Assembly (NCBI RefSeq): GCF_017310545.1
Contig: NZ_CP066203.1
Coordinates: 1,116,001 to 1,180,000 of the forward strand
Length of the DNA: 64,000 nucleotides
Source of the DNA: Methylacidimicrobium sp. B4
GTDB lineage: Bacteria > Verrucomicrobiota > Verrucomicrobiia > Methylacidiphilales > Methylacidiphilaceae
Direction: 5' to 3'
Each line of letters begins with the position of its first letter. Position 1 is the stretch's first letter. Below, piece after piece: positions 1 to 12,733 of this stretch. The notes under the pieces are model-generated. The model saw nothing but the letters and a program-made list of their open reading frames with translations. It did no database searches and was not told where the DNA came from. The position numbers were made by a program, and so were the translations under genes.

Positions 1-345
1 TTCTTCGCCCCGCGCAAGGCCTACCGGAAGGGCGAGCTCCTCCAGATCCCGGTTTCGGTCTCTCCCTGGATTCGCTTTCCGTTCTTCTGGCTGGCATTCA
101 AGAACACGCCGGCGCCTCTCTTCCGGGCGGCCGCCGCCTGGACTCTGGCGGAATCGGGCTATCTCCACCTCGTCTTTCATCCTTGGGAGTTCGCGGATCT
201 GGGCGGCTATGGCCTACCCCGCTGGATCTCTTCCCCCTGCGGAGGGGAGCTGCTCGACCGGTTCGCTTCGTTCCTCGACTGGCTCGGGGCGAGAGCCCGG
301 TTCACGACCCTTGCGGACTTTGCCACCGCCTTCCTCGTGCGATGA
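1..345 (+). CDS. Polysaccharide deacetylase family protein, C-terminal part only
   Basis: The reading frame is open from the first base and stops with TGA at 343-345, so only the last 114 codons are in the window. The fragment contains HPWEF followed by a C-terminal helix region (LLDRFASFLDWLG). That is how carbohydrate esterase 4 / NodB-like deacetylases of envelope-polysaccharide loci end: the histidine-containing HPWE strand, then a helix carrying a loop such as FTTLADF. The zinc-binding and catalytic Asp motifs would lie upstream and cannot be checked. The stop overlaps the start of the next gene (ATGA), which suggests a shared transcript with a membrane glycosyltransferase. Family assignment is moderate because so little is present. 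Confidence 0.6.
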   Translation, partial: FFAPRKAYRKGELLQIPVSVSPWIRFPFFWLAFKNTPAPLFRAAAAWTLAESGYLHLVFHPWEFADLGGYGLPRWISSPCGGELLDRFASFLDWLGARARFTTLADFATAFLVR

Positions 346-1514
346 AACCCAGCTCCCGGGAAAACCCCCTCACGCGCGCCGGACTCCTCCTCTGGCTCGG
401 CTATCTCGTTCTCCTCTCCCTGGTGGTCGCTCACGCACCCGAGCATGCGGTGACCCCCACCTATGCCGAGGCAAGCCGATCCTGGTGGGAGCATCGGAAC
501 CTCTACAACCTGCAGAGCGTACATGGATTCCTCTACCTGCCTCAATCGGCGATCCTCTATACCCCCTTTGCGCTCCTTCCTCCGGTACCCAGGGAGATTC
601 TCTGGCGGGCCGTGAATCTCGCCATCGTCGCCAGCGCCCTCGCCCGCCTGGCCCGCTTCCTCCCCCGCCCGACCCGCTCCTTCATCCTCCTGAGCCTCCT
701 TACGATCCCCGCCTCCCTCGCCTCCGCCCGCAACGGCCAAACCAACCTGCCCCTGGCGGGTGCCATGATCCATGGCTTCCTCGAAGCCTCGAACGCCCGG
801 GAGAATCGGGCCGCTGCCTGGTTTCTCCTGGGCTTGGCCTACAAGCCGGTCTCGATCGTCCCCTACTTATTGGCGGGAGCCCTCTACCCACGCCTCCGCC
901 GGTCGCTGATCCTCGGGACTCTTCTCCTTCTGGCACTGCCCTGGCTCTTCGGATCCGCCGGGTTCGTCTTCGACCAGTATCAGCAATTCTGGCAGAAGTT
1001 TCTCCTCTCCGGCCAGCCCGACGAGCCGATCTTCTCGGACCTCTCGGGCCTGCTGAATGCGGTAGGGATCTCCCTCCCTTCGGCTTGGCTCTTTGCCTGC
1101 CGCGCGCTCGCGGCCCCGCTGACGCTCCTGCTCGGCCGGGTCGCCCTCCGGCGCGATCCGACCCGCGGGGCCCTCTGGCTCGACGGCTTCGCCGCAGCCT
1201 ACTTGATGCTCTTCAATCCAAGGACGGAGGCCAATTCCTACATCCTCCTCGCCCCGGCAACGGCCTTTTTCGCGCTGGGGGAGCTCTCGCTCGGCCAGCG
1301 AGCGAGCGCGGCGTGCCTCATGGGGATTACGCTCGGGCTGGGCTCTTCGAGCTACGGACCCATTCACGGCTGGACCCATCTCTGGTTCCAGCCTCTCCTC
1401 GCCCTGCTCTTCTTCGGTTACCTCGCCTTTCGCTGCCTTCGTCCGATGCCCGCGGCCGATCCGGCGACGCCGTCCTCCTTCGGCACCCGCAGGGACGAGG
1501 AGTCCGTGGGCTAA
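342..1514 (+). CDS. DUF2029 / GT87-type integral membrane glycosyltransferase
   Basis: A protein of 390 residues, almost entirely hydrophobic, with about ten predicted membrane spans. The segment SARNGQTNLPLAGAM matches the GQxN loop typical of the DUF2029/GT87 family, polyprenyl-phosphate-sugar dependent mannosyltransferase-like proteins that act on the outer face of the inner membrane. The ATG at 342 overlaps the preceding deacetylase stop as ATGA, so it was preferred to the upstream in-frame ATG at 183, which lies inside that gene. Substrate is unknown. Pairing with a deacetylase suggests surface glycan or glycolipid decoration. The 3' end overlaps the convergent next gene by 4 bp. Confidence 0.75.
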   Translation: MKPSSRENPLTRAGLLLWLGYLVLLSLVVAHAPEHAVTPTYAEASRSWWEHRNLYNLQSVHGFLYLPQSAILYTPFALLPPVPREILWRAVNLAIVASALARLARFLPRPTRSFILLSLLTIPASLASARNGQTNLPLAGAMIHGFLEASNARENRAAAWFLLGLAYKPVSIVPYLLAGALYPRLRRSLILGTLLLLALPWLFGSAGFVFDQYQQFWQKFLLSGQPDEPIFSDLSGLLNAVGISLPSAWLFACRALAAPLTLLLGRVALRRDPTRGALWLDGFAAAYLMLFNPRTEANSYILLAPATAFFALGELSLGQRASAACLMGITLGLGSSSYGPIHGWTHLWFQPLLALLFFGYLAFRCLRPMPAADPATPSSFGTRRDEESVG

Positions 1515-2818
1515 GTTTCGCGCTCTGGCATCGCCAGGCGGACGCGCATCCGGGAGAAATCGATCGTCACCCGGAAGCGCCGACAAAAACCGCTTCCAAG
1601 AAAGCCCCCCAAGGGGAGACCTTCTCCCTGCTCGATCCGCTGGGGAAACGGGGCGATGACGCCCGAGAGATGGTGCGCCGAGAAGCCCGCGAACCGGACC
1701 TCGGGAAGGAGGATCGGCGAGGCGAGGTAGCGCCCTCCCACCCCGAAATAGCGATCTCCCCGACTCGATGGCGTGAGGCCGAGTCGGCGCGCCGCCCGCC
1801 GGCTGAGCGCAAGCGCGGTCTCGGCCGCGCCCGTGTCGAGGAAGACCAAGAGCCTCTCCCGCGAGGCCACTTCCATGGGAACTACGAGGAGCCCGCCCGG
1901 GGTCAGCCGCAGAGGTACTTCAGCGGCCCGGACGCCGGCGCTGGCCGGAGCGCTCCGGCCCGTCCCGCTCCTCTCCGCTTTCTGCAAGGAGAGACGCCGC
2001 CTCGGGTAGTCGAGGGTGACGACGAAATGCTGCAGAAACTCCGACCCCAGGATTCCATCAAACGACTCGCCCACCCGCTCTGGTTGGCGGAGATCGACGA
2101 CCACGACGGGAATGTTACGGACCTCGGTGGCACCGAATCGGAGCGAATCAAGTCGGCCCAGCTTTCCGCTCGCGCTTCTGGCGCCAGCCCCGATGAGCTG
2201 GGCGGATCCTGCCGGAGGAAGCCGAATCTCTTCGGCCAGGCGCCGGTCCAAGACCACGCAGGACGCTCCGGTATCGACCAGGAAGTTGGCCCATCGCTTC
2301 CCCCCGACGAGGACTGGCACCACCGGCCGCAAACCGGACCCGACCCAGTCGAGCTGGATCTCGTCGGGTCCTCTCTGCAGAAAGGGGGCCTCCCTTCCGA
2401 ACCCGGCCAGCTGATCCGCTTCGGCTTCTCCACCCAGGAGCCGCAAGAGATCGGCCGCATCGCGAAAACGCCCTTCCCGCCGCCAGAGGACCGCCAGCAG
2501 GGAGGCCGCTTCCGGATCCCTTCCCCGGACGCGCAAGGCGCGCTCGAGGGCGCGCTCGGCTTGCGGCCAATCGCCCCGCTGGAGCGCAACGGCACCGAGC
2601 AGCTTCCAGGATTCTCCTTCCTCCGGATGAACAACCGCTTCCTTCCGGGCGAGGCGCGCCGCCTCTTCGAGATTTCCCTCCGCCACCTGCTGGCGAGCCT
2701 GAGCGAGAAGATCCAGGGCATGCGCGGACCACGGGAGGGCCGCTCCTCGGGCCAGAGAGAGCAAGAGAATCAGGCCGCTCAAGCGCAAGGCCGCTTTCCA
2801 CCCGGTGCTCCGGCCCAT
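1511..2818 (-). CDS. Exported TPR protein with two retropepsin-like aspartyl protease domains
   Basis: A protein of 435 residues. Residues 1-34 are a basic stretch, a hydrophobic core and a possible signal cleavage site. Residues 35-130 form two to three TPR-like helical repeats (AEGNLEEAARLARKEAVVHP, then RGDWPQAERALERAL). Two aspartyl-protease-like domains follow: the first has DTGAS at 182-186 and ILGSEF near 256, the second DTGAA at 328-332 and FLGSGF near 407. Retropepsins normally dimerise to bring together two DTG motifs, so a single chain with two copies could form an internal pseudo-dimer. The role is unknown. Periplasmic location is inferred from the leader. The gene ends 6 bp before hisF begins on the same strand's upstream side, so it is probably the last gene of the truA-trmL-hisF unit. 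Confidence 0.75.
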   Translation of the reverse strand: MGRSTGWKAALRLSGLILLLSLARGAALPWSAHALDLLAQARQQVAEGNLEEAARLARKEAVVHPEEGESWKLLGAVALQRGDWPQAERALERALRVRGRDPEAASLLAVLWRREGRFRDAADLLRLLGGEAEADQLAGFGREAPFLQRGPDEIQLDWVGSGLRPVVPVLVGGKRWANFLVDTGASCVVLDRRLAEEIRLPPAGSAQLIGAGARSASGKLGRLDSLRFGATEVRNIPVVVVDLRQPERVGESFDGILGSEFLQHFVVTLDYPRRRLSLQKAERSGTGRSAPASAGVRAAEVPLRLTPGGLLVVPMEVASRERLLVFLDTGAAETALALSRRAARRLGLTPSSRGDRYFGVGGRYLASPILLPEVRFAGFSAHHLSGVIAPFPQRIEQGEGLPLGGFLGSGFCRRFRVTIDFSRMRVRLAMPERET

Positions 2819-2824
2819 AGGCTT

Positions 2825-3598
2825 CTAAATCCGGACGGGGACGCCTTGCGCCCGCAGGAAGCGTTTGACCTCGGGGATCGAGACCTCCCCCGAATGAAAG
2901 ATCCCGGCCGCAAGAGCCGCGTCCGCATGGCCCGAAAGAAAGACCTCGCCGAAATCCTCGATCTTCCCCGCACCTCCGCTGGCGACGACAGGCACGGGAA
3001 GCGCGTCCGCCAGAAGGCGAACGAGTGCCCGATCGTATCCGTTTTTCATCCCGTCGCTGTCGATGCTGTTGCAAACGACTTCTCCGGCCCCCAGCTCGAC
3101 CCCTTTCCGCGCCCAAGCGAGCACCTCCCAGGGGGTCTCGCGTCTGCCTCCGTGGCTGCAGACCTGCCAGGATCCAGGGCCGGTTCTCCGGACATCGATC
3201 GAAAGCACGATGCACTGCGCACCAAAGCGCTCCGCGCCCGCGCGGATCAAGCTGGGATCCGCCAGGGCGGCGGTATTCACGCTCACCTTGTCCGCACCTG
3301 CGAGCAGCATTTCTCGAATATCCTCGAGGGTACGGACTCCGCCTCCCGCCGTCAGCGGAATGAAGCAACGATCCGAAACCGCGCAGAGGACGTCGAGAAG
3401 CGCCGTCCGACCCTCCACGCTCGCCGTGATGTCGTAGAAAACGAGCTCGTCCGCACCTTGGTCGTTGTAACGAGCAGCTAAGGCGATCGGATCTCCGACG
3501 TCCCGCAAGCCCCCTTCCTCGGCCCTTCCAAACTGCTGCCCGCGGGTCACGCGCCCGGAATGAACGTCCAGGCAGGGAATGATCCGCCTAGCCAGCAC
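2825..3598 (-). CDS. hisF: Imidazole glycerol phosphate synthase subunit HisF
   Basis: A 257-residue protein of normal HisF length. It starts at GTG (MLARRIIPCLDV), and the Asp of PCLDV at residue 11 is one catalytic residue. A second lies in the VLSIDVRR strand. Phosphate-binding loops TAGGGVRT and VASGGAGK are intact, as expected for this (beta/alpha)8 barrel. HisF cyclises PRFAR with ammonia supplied by HisH, giving IGP and AICAR for histidine and purine synthesis. The partner hisH and the related hisA are about 32 kb away in this window, so the genes are not in one his operon. It overlaps trmL by 11 bp. Confidence 0.96.
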   Translation of the reverse strand: MLARRIIPCLDVHSGRVTRGQQFGRAEEGGLRDVGDPIALAARYNDQGADELVFYDITASVEGRTALLDVLCAVSDRCFIPLTAGGGVRTLEDIREMLLAGADKVSVNTAALADPSLIRAGAERFGAQCIVLSIDVRRTGPGSWQVCSHGGRRETPWEVLAWARKGVELGAGEVVCNSIDSDGMKNGYDRALVRLLADALPVPVVASGGAGKIEDFGEVFLSGHADAALAAGIFHSGEVSIPEVKRFLRAQGVPVRI

Positions 3599-4082
3599 CG
3601 CCGCTCTCCTTCCCTTCTTCCCGCTCCCCTCCTCTCATCGTGAGCTGCCGAATCGCCTCGTAGAGGACGATCGACACCGCATTTGCCAGGTTCAGGCTCC
3701 GCACCTTCGCGTTTAGGATCGGGATCGTGAACACATGGGTTGGATCTTCCTCCAAGAGCCGCCGGGGCAACCCTCGGCTCTCCTGGCCGAAGAGAAGGAC
3801 ATCGCCGCGCCGGTAGAGCGCCTCCGTATACCGGCGGTAGGGGCCGGTTTCAAAGAAAAGAAGCCGGCGGCCCGCCAAGGCGGCACGAAACTCCTCCCAG
3901 GACTCCCACTGCCGGACGACCGCCTCCGACCAATAGTCGAGCCCCGCCCTCCGCACCGCCTGGTCGCTTAAGGAGAAGGGGAGCGGGCCAATCAGATGGA
4001 GCGTCGAGCGGGTCGCAGCACAGAGTCGGGCGACATTCCCGGTGTTCGGCGGGATCCGGGGTGCGATCAGCCCGATCTCCAA
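3588..4082 (-). CDS. trmL: tRNA (cytidine(34)-2'-O)-methyltransferase TrmL
   Basis: A 164-residue SPOUT-class methyltransferase that 2'-O-methylates the wobble base of certain leucine tRNAs. The N-terminal IPPNTGNVARLCA and the C-terminal knot residues (IPILNAKVRSLNLANAVSIVLYE) are diagnostic. The start chosen is TTG at 4082, giving MEIGLIAPRIPPNTGN. It is preceded by GGAGAA with a 6 bp gap and fits the short N-terminus of the family. A GTG at 4100, overlapping the truA stop as GTGA, would add six residues and is the alternative. The reading frame is open far upstream through truA, but that part is only an alternative-frame shadow. It lies between truA and hisF and is probably co-transcribed with both. 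Confidence 0.9.
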   Translation of the reverse strand: MEIGLIAPRIPPNTGNVARLCAATRSTLHLIGPLPFSLSDQAVRRAGLDYWSEAVVRQWESWEEFRAALAGRRLLFFETGPYRRYTEALYRRGDVLLFGQESRGLPRRLLEEDPTHVFTIPILNAKVRSLNLANAVSIVLYEAIRQLTMRGGEREEGKESGGAG

Positions 4083-4096
4083 AAGAGCTTCTCCGC

Positions 4097-5020
4097 TCAC
4101 TCGTACCTCGATCTCGTCCTCTGGTCTAACCGGGAGCAAGGCCCGCTTGTGCGAGAGTCTTCCGCACGGCGGTTCCGCCTCGCAGGCGCGTACTGAACGC
4201 GGAGAAGATAGAGGCCCCAAGGAGGGGCCGAGGCGGGGGCGCGCTTGCGATCCCGGCTTTCGAGGATCTCCTGGAGCCCGTCCCGCGATAATCGCCCCTT
4301 GCCCACGCGCACCAGCGCTCCGACGATGTTGCGGACCATGTGATAGAGAAAGCCATCGCCCGTGACCCGGATGCGCACGGAAGGCCCACGGCGATGCAGT
4401 GCCAGAGCCGAAATCGTGCGCACCGTCGAAGAATAGGCACGGCCGGGGTTGGTGGCGAAGGAGGAAAAGTCCTTCGTCCCTACAAAGAGATCGCCCGCCT
4501 CCCGCATGGCCGGCAGCGCCAAGGGGAAAGGAACGTGCCAGACCCGGTCCACGAGAAAGGGATCGAGCACCGCGTGGTTCCACACCCGATATTCGTAGGT
4601 CTTGGACCGGGCAGCAAACCGTGCATGAAATTCCGGGGGGGCCAGCTTGACCTCGCGCACCCGGACGGAATCCGGCAAAAAGTAGTTGAGGGCTCGCGCC
4701 AGCTCCTCGGGAATCAGCTTTCTTGGGGCCGCGAAGGAAGCCACCTGCCGCAGGGCATGCACGCCGGCGTCCGTCCGGCTGGCCCCCGTAACCGCGATCG
4801 GCCGACCCCAGATCCGTTCGATGGCTGATTCCAGAGCCTCCTGGATCGACGGCTTCCCCTTTTGCCGCTGCCAACCCGAAAAGGCGCTGCCGACGTAGGA
4901 AAGCTCGATTCGATGACCAATGAGCGGAGATTCCGCCGCCTCCTCGACGGAGGCTGCCCCCCGTTTCCTCATTTCTTCCGCATGCGGCATGGACACTTCA
5001 TAATCCGTAGTCGCACTCAT
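4097..5020 (-). CDS. truA: tRNA pseudouridine(38-40) synthase TruA
   Basis: A 307-residue TruA that isomerises uridines 38-40 in the tRNA anticodon stem. The catalytic Asp is D84 in GASRTDAGVHA. Other family motifs are YVGSAFSGWQRQ near the start and GDGFLYHMVRNIVGAL in the second half. The ATG at 5020 gives about 35 residues before the conserved core, slightly longer than usual. Internal ATGs at 4990 or nearby are possible starts, and none has a strong ribosome-binding site. The C-terminal tail of about 25 residues after LYLLRVQY is basic and not conserved. It is the first gene of the leftward truA-trmL-hisF group. Confidence 0.93.
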   Translation of the reverse strand: MSATTDYEVSMPHAEEMRKRGAASVEEAAESPLIGHRIELSYVGSAFSGWQRQKGKPSIQEALESAIERIWGRPIAVTGASRTDAGVHALRQVASFAAPRKLIPEELARALNYFLPDSVRVREVKLAPPEFHARFAARSKTYEYRVWNHAVLDPFLVDRVWHVPFPLALPAMREAGDLFVGTKDFSSFATNPGRAYSSTVRTISALALHRRGPSVRIRVTGDGFLYHMVRNIVGALVRVGKGRLSRDGLQEILESRDRKRAPASAPPWGLYLLRVQYAPARRNRRAEDSRTSGPCSRLDQRTRSRYE

Positions 5021-5136
5021 CTCAAGGGGCCGGACGACGAATCGGCAAGGGACGTTTCCTTTTTCCGATCACCAGCCAATGATTCCGATGCGCGCTGCCG
5101 GAAGGGTTCACCGGGCGCAATCGAGAGCGATCGAGC

Positions 5137-5835
5137 CTATTCCGATCCGAGCAGGTACGAAAAGCCGACCAGCCCTCCGACCTCGTTCACCCCGATGTTG
5201 CGCGCCGCCATATCGGCGTTGGACATGTGGTGGAAGAGCGCTTCGGCATTGATCGACCAGTGCTTCGAAAGCATGTAGCGGAATCCGGCCCCGGCTTGCG
5301 GCGTGAACTCGATCGCCTGCCCGACCATGGACTGGGTGGGCACCGTATAGGCATCGGTAAAAACAAAGCCAAGCCCCCCTTCGACGTAGGGGACGATCCG
5401 CCAGTTCGGCTGAACAAAGTTGTACCGGACGAAGACGTTGGGACCCACCACCACGTTCCCGCTCATGGGACCCGCGAAGATGCCACTCGCGTAGAGATCG
5501 AGAAGCACCTCGACATTGCCGCGGAAGAATCCGTGTCCCTTCGGCGTGGTCAGCATCCAGCCCCAGCTCAAGATAGTGGGCGCCTCGTCGAAGGTGTACC
5601 TCCCCCCCCCGCTCCCCAAGGAAAAGAGCGCCCCGGACATGACTTGAATTTCGTTGGTGCCTTCGTGATAGAGAGCCAACTCGGGAATGCTTTCCGTGTC
5701 GAGAGCCACCCCGCCCTTGGGATCGCTCGTTTCGGCAGCGGCCGACGCAGGATAGGAAGTACTAGACGCTCCCCGGGCGATCCCCAAAGGGCTCAGCACC
5801 CATAAGATCACTACGACCGCTAACGTCCTCCTCAT
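5137..5835 (-). CDS. PagL-like lipid A 3-O-deacylase / outer-membrane beta-barrel
   Basis: A 232-residue exported protein. The chosen ATG at 5835 begins a clear signal peptide (MRRTLAVVVILWVLSPLG, then ARGAS). The rest alternates short beta strands and loops like a small outer-membrane barrel. Near the C-terminus it carries FHHMSNADMAARNIGVNE. This matches the PagL arrangement of catalytic His and Ser within an HxSN motif followed by a conserved Asn-Gly. PagL enzymes remove the 3-O acyl chain from lipid A, so the presence of LPS is implied. The catalytic pair is visible, but overall similarity was not tested. It could also be a related acyloxyacyl hydrolase of unknown substrate. Confidence 0.65.
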   Translation of the reverse strand: MRRTLAVVVILWVLSPLGIARGASSTSYPASAAAETSDPKGGVALDTESIPELALYHEGTNEIQVMSGALFSLGSGGGRYTFDEAPTILSWGWMLTTPKGHGFFRGNVEVLLDLYASGIFAGPMSGNVVVGPNVFVRYNFVQPNWRIVPYVEGGLGFVFTDAYTVPTQSMVGQAIEFTPQAGAGFRYMLSKHWSINAEALFHHMSNADMAARNIGVNEVGGLVGFSYLLGSE

Positions 5836-5910
5836 AGGTCTAAAGTGGTTAGCAGCCGCAACACCATGACGGCCAGCTTTTTTTTCGTCTCCCCAGCAAG
5901 CCATGATCGC

Positions 5911-6333
5911 TCAAGTCTCCCGGAGGGTCAACTCGTCGAGATAAGACTGCAAGAGGATCGCGGCCGCCACCCCGTCGATCTTCTGCCGGCTCGCCTTCTC
6001 CTTCCGTCCGGCCTCACGCAGATAGTGGGCGGCGAGCTTCGTCGTCAGCCGCTCGTCCCGCAATTCGACCGGGATCGGGATGAGCTGCTTGCATTTCCGG
6101 GTAAATTCCCGGACGCGCTCCGCGGCCGGTCCGTAGGAGCCATCCATGTTCCGCGGAAGACCCACCAGGAGAAGGCTGACTTCGTAACGACGAATGAACT
6201 CCTTGAGCTCCCGGACGAATTCCGAAAACGGCTCTGCCGGGAGGTAACCGAGGGGCAAGGCTAGCGTGAGCGTCGGATCGTTGACGGCTACACCGATCCG
6301 CTTGCTCCCATAATCAAGCGCAAGGATGCCCAA
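5911..6333 (-). CDS. ruvX: RuvX/YqgF putative pre-16S rRNA nuclease
   Basis: A 140-residue RNase H-fold protein. The N-terminal LALDYGSKRIGVAV supplies the first acidic residue, LLLVGLPRNMDG the conserved loop, and the C-terminal KIDGVAAAILLQSYL the last acidic site. The family processes the 5' end of 16S rRNA and is also called Holliday junction resolvase-like. The start is TTG at 6333 with a purine-rich AGGGAGAG just upstream. A longer open frame continues upstream but is the alternative frame of trpA. It overlaps the trpA 3' end by 20 bp, so trpA-ruvX are probably coupled. Confidence 0.88.
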   Translation of the reverse strand: MGILALDYGSKRIGVAVNDPTLTLALPLGYLPAEPFSEFVRELKEFIRRYEVSLLLVGLPRNMDGSYGPAAERVREFTRKCKQLIPIPVELRDERLTTKLAAHYLREAGRKEKASRQKIDGVAAAILLQSYLDELTLRET

Positions 6334-7231
6334 CTCTCCCTCTTTCTCCCGCAGGCTCCCGGAGCGGGGCTGCGGGCACGCCCTTCCCCGATGCACGATG
6401 CACCCCTTCCGCCAGCCTCCGCGCAAAATGCTCGATCCTTTCGCACAGATCCGCTGCCGCACCCCAGGCCCCGATCCGCTCCACGAGGGCGCTGCCGACC
6501 ACCACCCCATCGGCATAAGCCGCCACGGTGGCGGCCTGCTCGGGAGTGGAGATGCCAAAGCCGACGCAGGCCGGTACTGTGCAGAGCGTCCGCATCGAGC
6601 GGACGAGATCCTCGGCTTCGGCGGGAGCTTCGTCGCGCACCCCGGTGGTTCCGAGGCGAGCCACGCAGTAAAGAAAGCCTTCCGCGGCTTGGGCAATCGC
6701 CTGCCGGCGCGCTGGCGCGGTGGTCGGAGCCACCAGGTGGATCCGAGTGAGTCCTCTCTCCAGCGATTCGAGCCCGGGTAGCCTCTCTTCCAAGGGCAGG
6801 TCGACCAGCAGGACGCCGTCGACCCCCACCCGGCTTGCTTCGCTGGCAAACCGCTCAAGGCCCATTCGCAGCAGCGGGTTGAGATAGCTAAAGAGAACGA
6901 TCGGAAGGCTCGAGCCTTTGCGGATCTCGGCGACGGTCTCTAGCACGCCCTCAACCGTGGCTCCCGCCCGCAACGCGCGGTGGGCGGCCGCCTGATTGAC
7001 CTCTCCGTCCGCCAGGGGATCCGAAAAGGGAATCCCCAGCTCGACGAGATCCGCTCCCGCCCGTTCCAAGGAGAGCACGAGGTCCCGGGTAGCAGAAAGG
7101 GTTGGATCCCCTGCCGTGACGTAGGGAATGAACGCCCGCCTCCCCTCGACGGAGAGGGAGCGAAACTTCTCCGCGATCCGACCGCTCACAAGACGGTTCC
7201 TGCTTTTCGCATCTCTCCCCATGGACGGCAT
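6314..7231 (-). CDS. trpA: Tryptophan synthase alpha chain
   Basis: A 305-residue TrpA, which cleaves indole-3-glycerol phosphate and passes indole to TrpB. Catalytic Glu lies in DLVELGIPFSDPLADG and the catalytic Asp in GVDGVLLVDLP. The phosphate loop is near GFGISTPEQA and VVGSALVE. The ATG at 7231 (MPSMGRD) is preceded by GGGAGAGG about 8 bp away. ATG 7222 is a near alternative. The protein is 25-35 residues longer than common TrpA at its C-terminus (tail rich in Pro, Ala, Arg), where it overlaps ruvX. No trpB, trpF or trpC is visible here, so the trp genes are scattered or lie outside the window. Confidence 0.94.
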   Translation of the reverse strand: MPSMGRDAKSRNRLVSGRIAEKFRSLSVEGRRAFIPYVTAGDPTLSATRDLVLSLERAGADLVELGIPFSDPLADGEVNQAAAHRALRAGATVEGVLETVAEIRKGSSLPIVLFSYLNPLLRMGLERFASEASRVGVDGVLLVDLPLEERLPGLESLERGLTRIHLVAPTTAPARRQAIAQAAEGFLYCVARLGTTGVRDEAPAEAEDLVRSMRTLCTVPACVGFGISTPEQAATVAAYADGVVVGSALVERIGAWGAAADLCERIEHFARRLAEGVHRASGKGVPAAPLREPAGERGRVGHPCA

Positions 7232-7406
7232 CGCGGACCCTCTCCCGCACGAAGAGGATAGCTCAACTTTTAAGCTAGTTCCTCCCGCGCCCCCGCTCCA
7301 GCATTTTCCTATGCCCTCGATCGATCCCTCTCCCGCGAACCGCCCTTCTTTCTCATTTGTGAGCGGAATCCTTGCTTCCAAGGAAGATTTTCGTAATTTT
7401 ACCCGA

Positions 7407-11975
<4,569 letters not shown>

Positions 11976-11988
11976 CCAGGGCGACGGG

Positions 11989-12615
11989 TCAACGGTCTTC
12001 TGGATTGAGGCTCAGGAAGACCCAAGCGGCACACGCACCCGCCAGGAGCTCCGCGATCCAGTAGAGAGCCAAGCTCGGCCAGGGAATCAGCCCGATCCAG
12101 CCCAGCCCGACGGCGACCGCAGGGTTGAAGGCTCCCCCGGAGATCGATCCAACCGAAAACGCGCCCACCATCACCGTGATGCCGATGGCCAGACCGTAGA
12201 AGGAGTTCCCGGTCGTTCCCTTGGCCGTCGCCACGTTGAGGACCACGTAGACCAGCGCAAACGTAAAGAGGAATTCCGCCAGGAAAGCCGGACCCATGGA
12301 GACCTCCATCCGGGTGACCGGAGCGTTTCCCTTGATCGCCTGTGCAGCAACCGACGCCACGATCGCGCCAGCTCCCTGGGCGACCCAGTACGGGAGAACG
12401 TCCTGCATGGCGCATCGGCCACGCAGCCAAGCCCCGAGCGTTACCGCAGGATTGTAATGTCCCCCGGAGAGATGGCCGCCGGCAAAGACCATCACCATGA
12501 GCGCCGATCCGATCGCCAGCGGGGCGAGGACCCCCGTGGACGCCCCGATCACGCAGCAGCCTATCGTGAGCATGAGAAAGAAGGTCCCGATCAACTCGCA
12601 AAGATACTTTCGCAT
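11989..12615 (-). CDS. Aquaporin / MIP-family channel
   Basis: A 208-residue six-helix channel with both half-helix signatures, HYNPAVTLGA and AFNPAVAVGL. The first helix starts CELIGTFFLML, as in bacterial aquaporins. ATG 12615 follows GGAGGG with about 9 bp spacing. A longer frame to 12657 exists but lacks such a site. Water or small neutral solutes (glycerol, ammonia, CO2) are the possible substrates. The NPA motifs alone do not decide. It converges on gltB with only 13 bp between stops, so any transcription terminator must lie within coding DNA. Its own transcript probably starts at the promoter suggested at 12705-12733. Confidence 0.9.
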   Translation of the reverse strand: MRKYLCELIGTFFLMLTIGCCVIGASTGVLAPLAIGSALMVMVFAGGHLSGGHYNPAVTLGAWLRGRCAMQDVLPYWVAQGAGAIVASVAAQAIKGNAPVTRMEVSMGPAFLAEFLFTFALVYVVLNVATAKGTTGNSFYGLAIGITVMVGAFSVGSISGGAFNPAVAVGLGWIGLIPWPSLALYWIAELLAGACAAWVFLSLNPEDR

Positions 12616-12704
12616 GATCCCATCCCTCCGTGTGTCCGGTGGTCCGTAGCCCGACAATCGGCTGAGCGCACGGTCTCTTGCGTGAACCAGAAACTCTCAT
12701 CTTG

Positions 12705-12733
12705 CTAGTACAACCCGACGAAAGGCCGGACAA
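12705..12733 (-). promoter_or_regulatory. Candidate promoter for the aquaporin gene
   Basis: On the minus strand, TTGTCC (12733-12728) is followed after 17 bp by TACTAG (12710-12705), in the right order for a sigma-70 promoter. Only 4 of 6 and 3 of 6 bases match the consensus boxes. It lies about 90 bp before the aquaporin start. Weak, sequence-only call. Confidence 0.3.

Noticed and set aside
164-188. CDA: CdaA DGG loop (17,8xx region) as a defect compared with the DGA motif
   Set aside because: Aligned by eye to CdaA of other bacteria the loop length is unchanged and Gly at the third position is tolerated, so I do not treat it as inactivating.
209-3481. A 1090-codon rightward open frame over the GT87, retropepsin and hisF genes
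   Set aside because: It is antisense or out of frame to well-supported genes, is Pro/Arg/Gly-rich and has no domain. Long shadow frames are common in GC-rich DNA.
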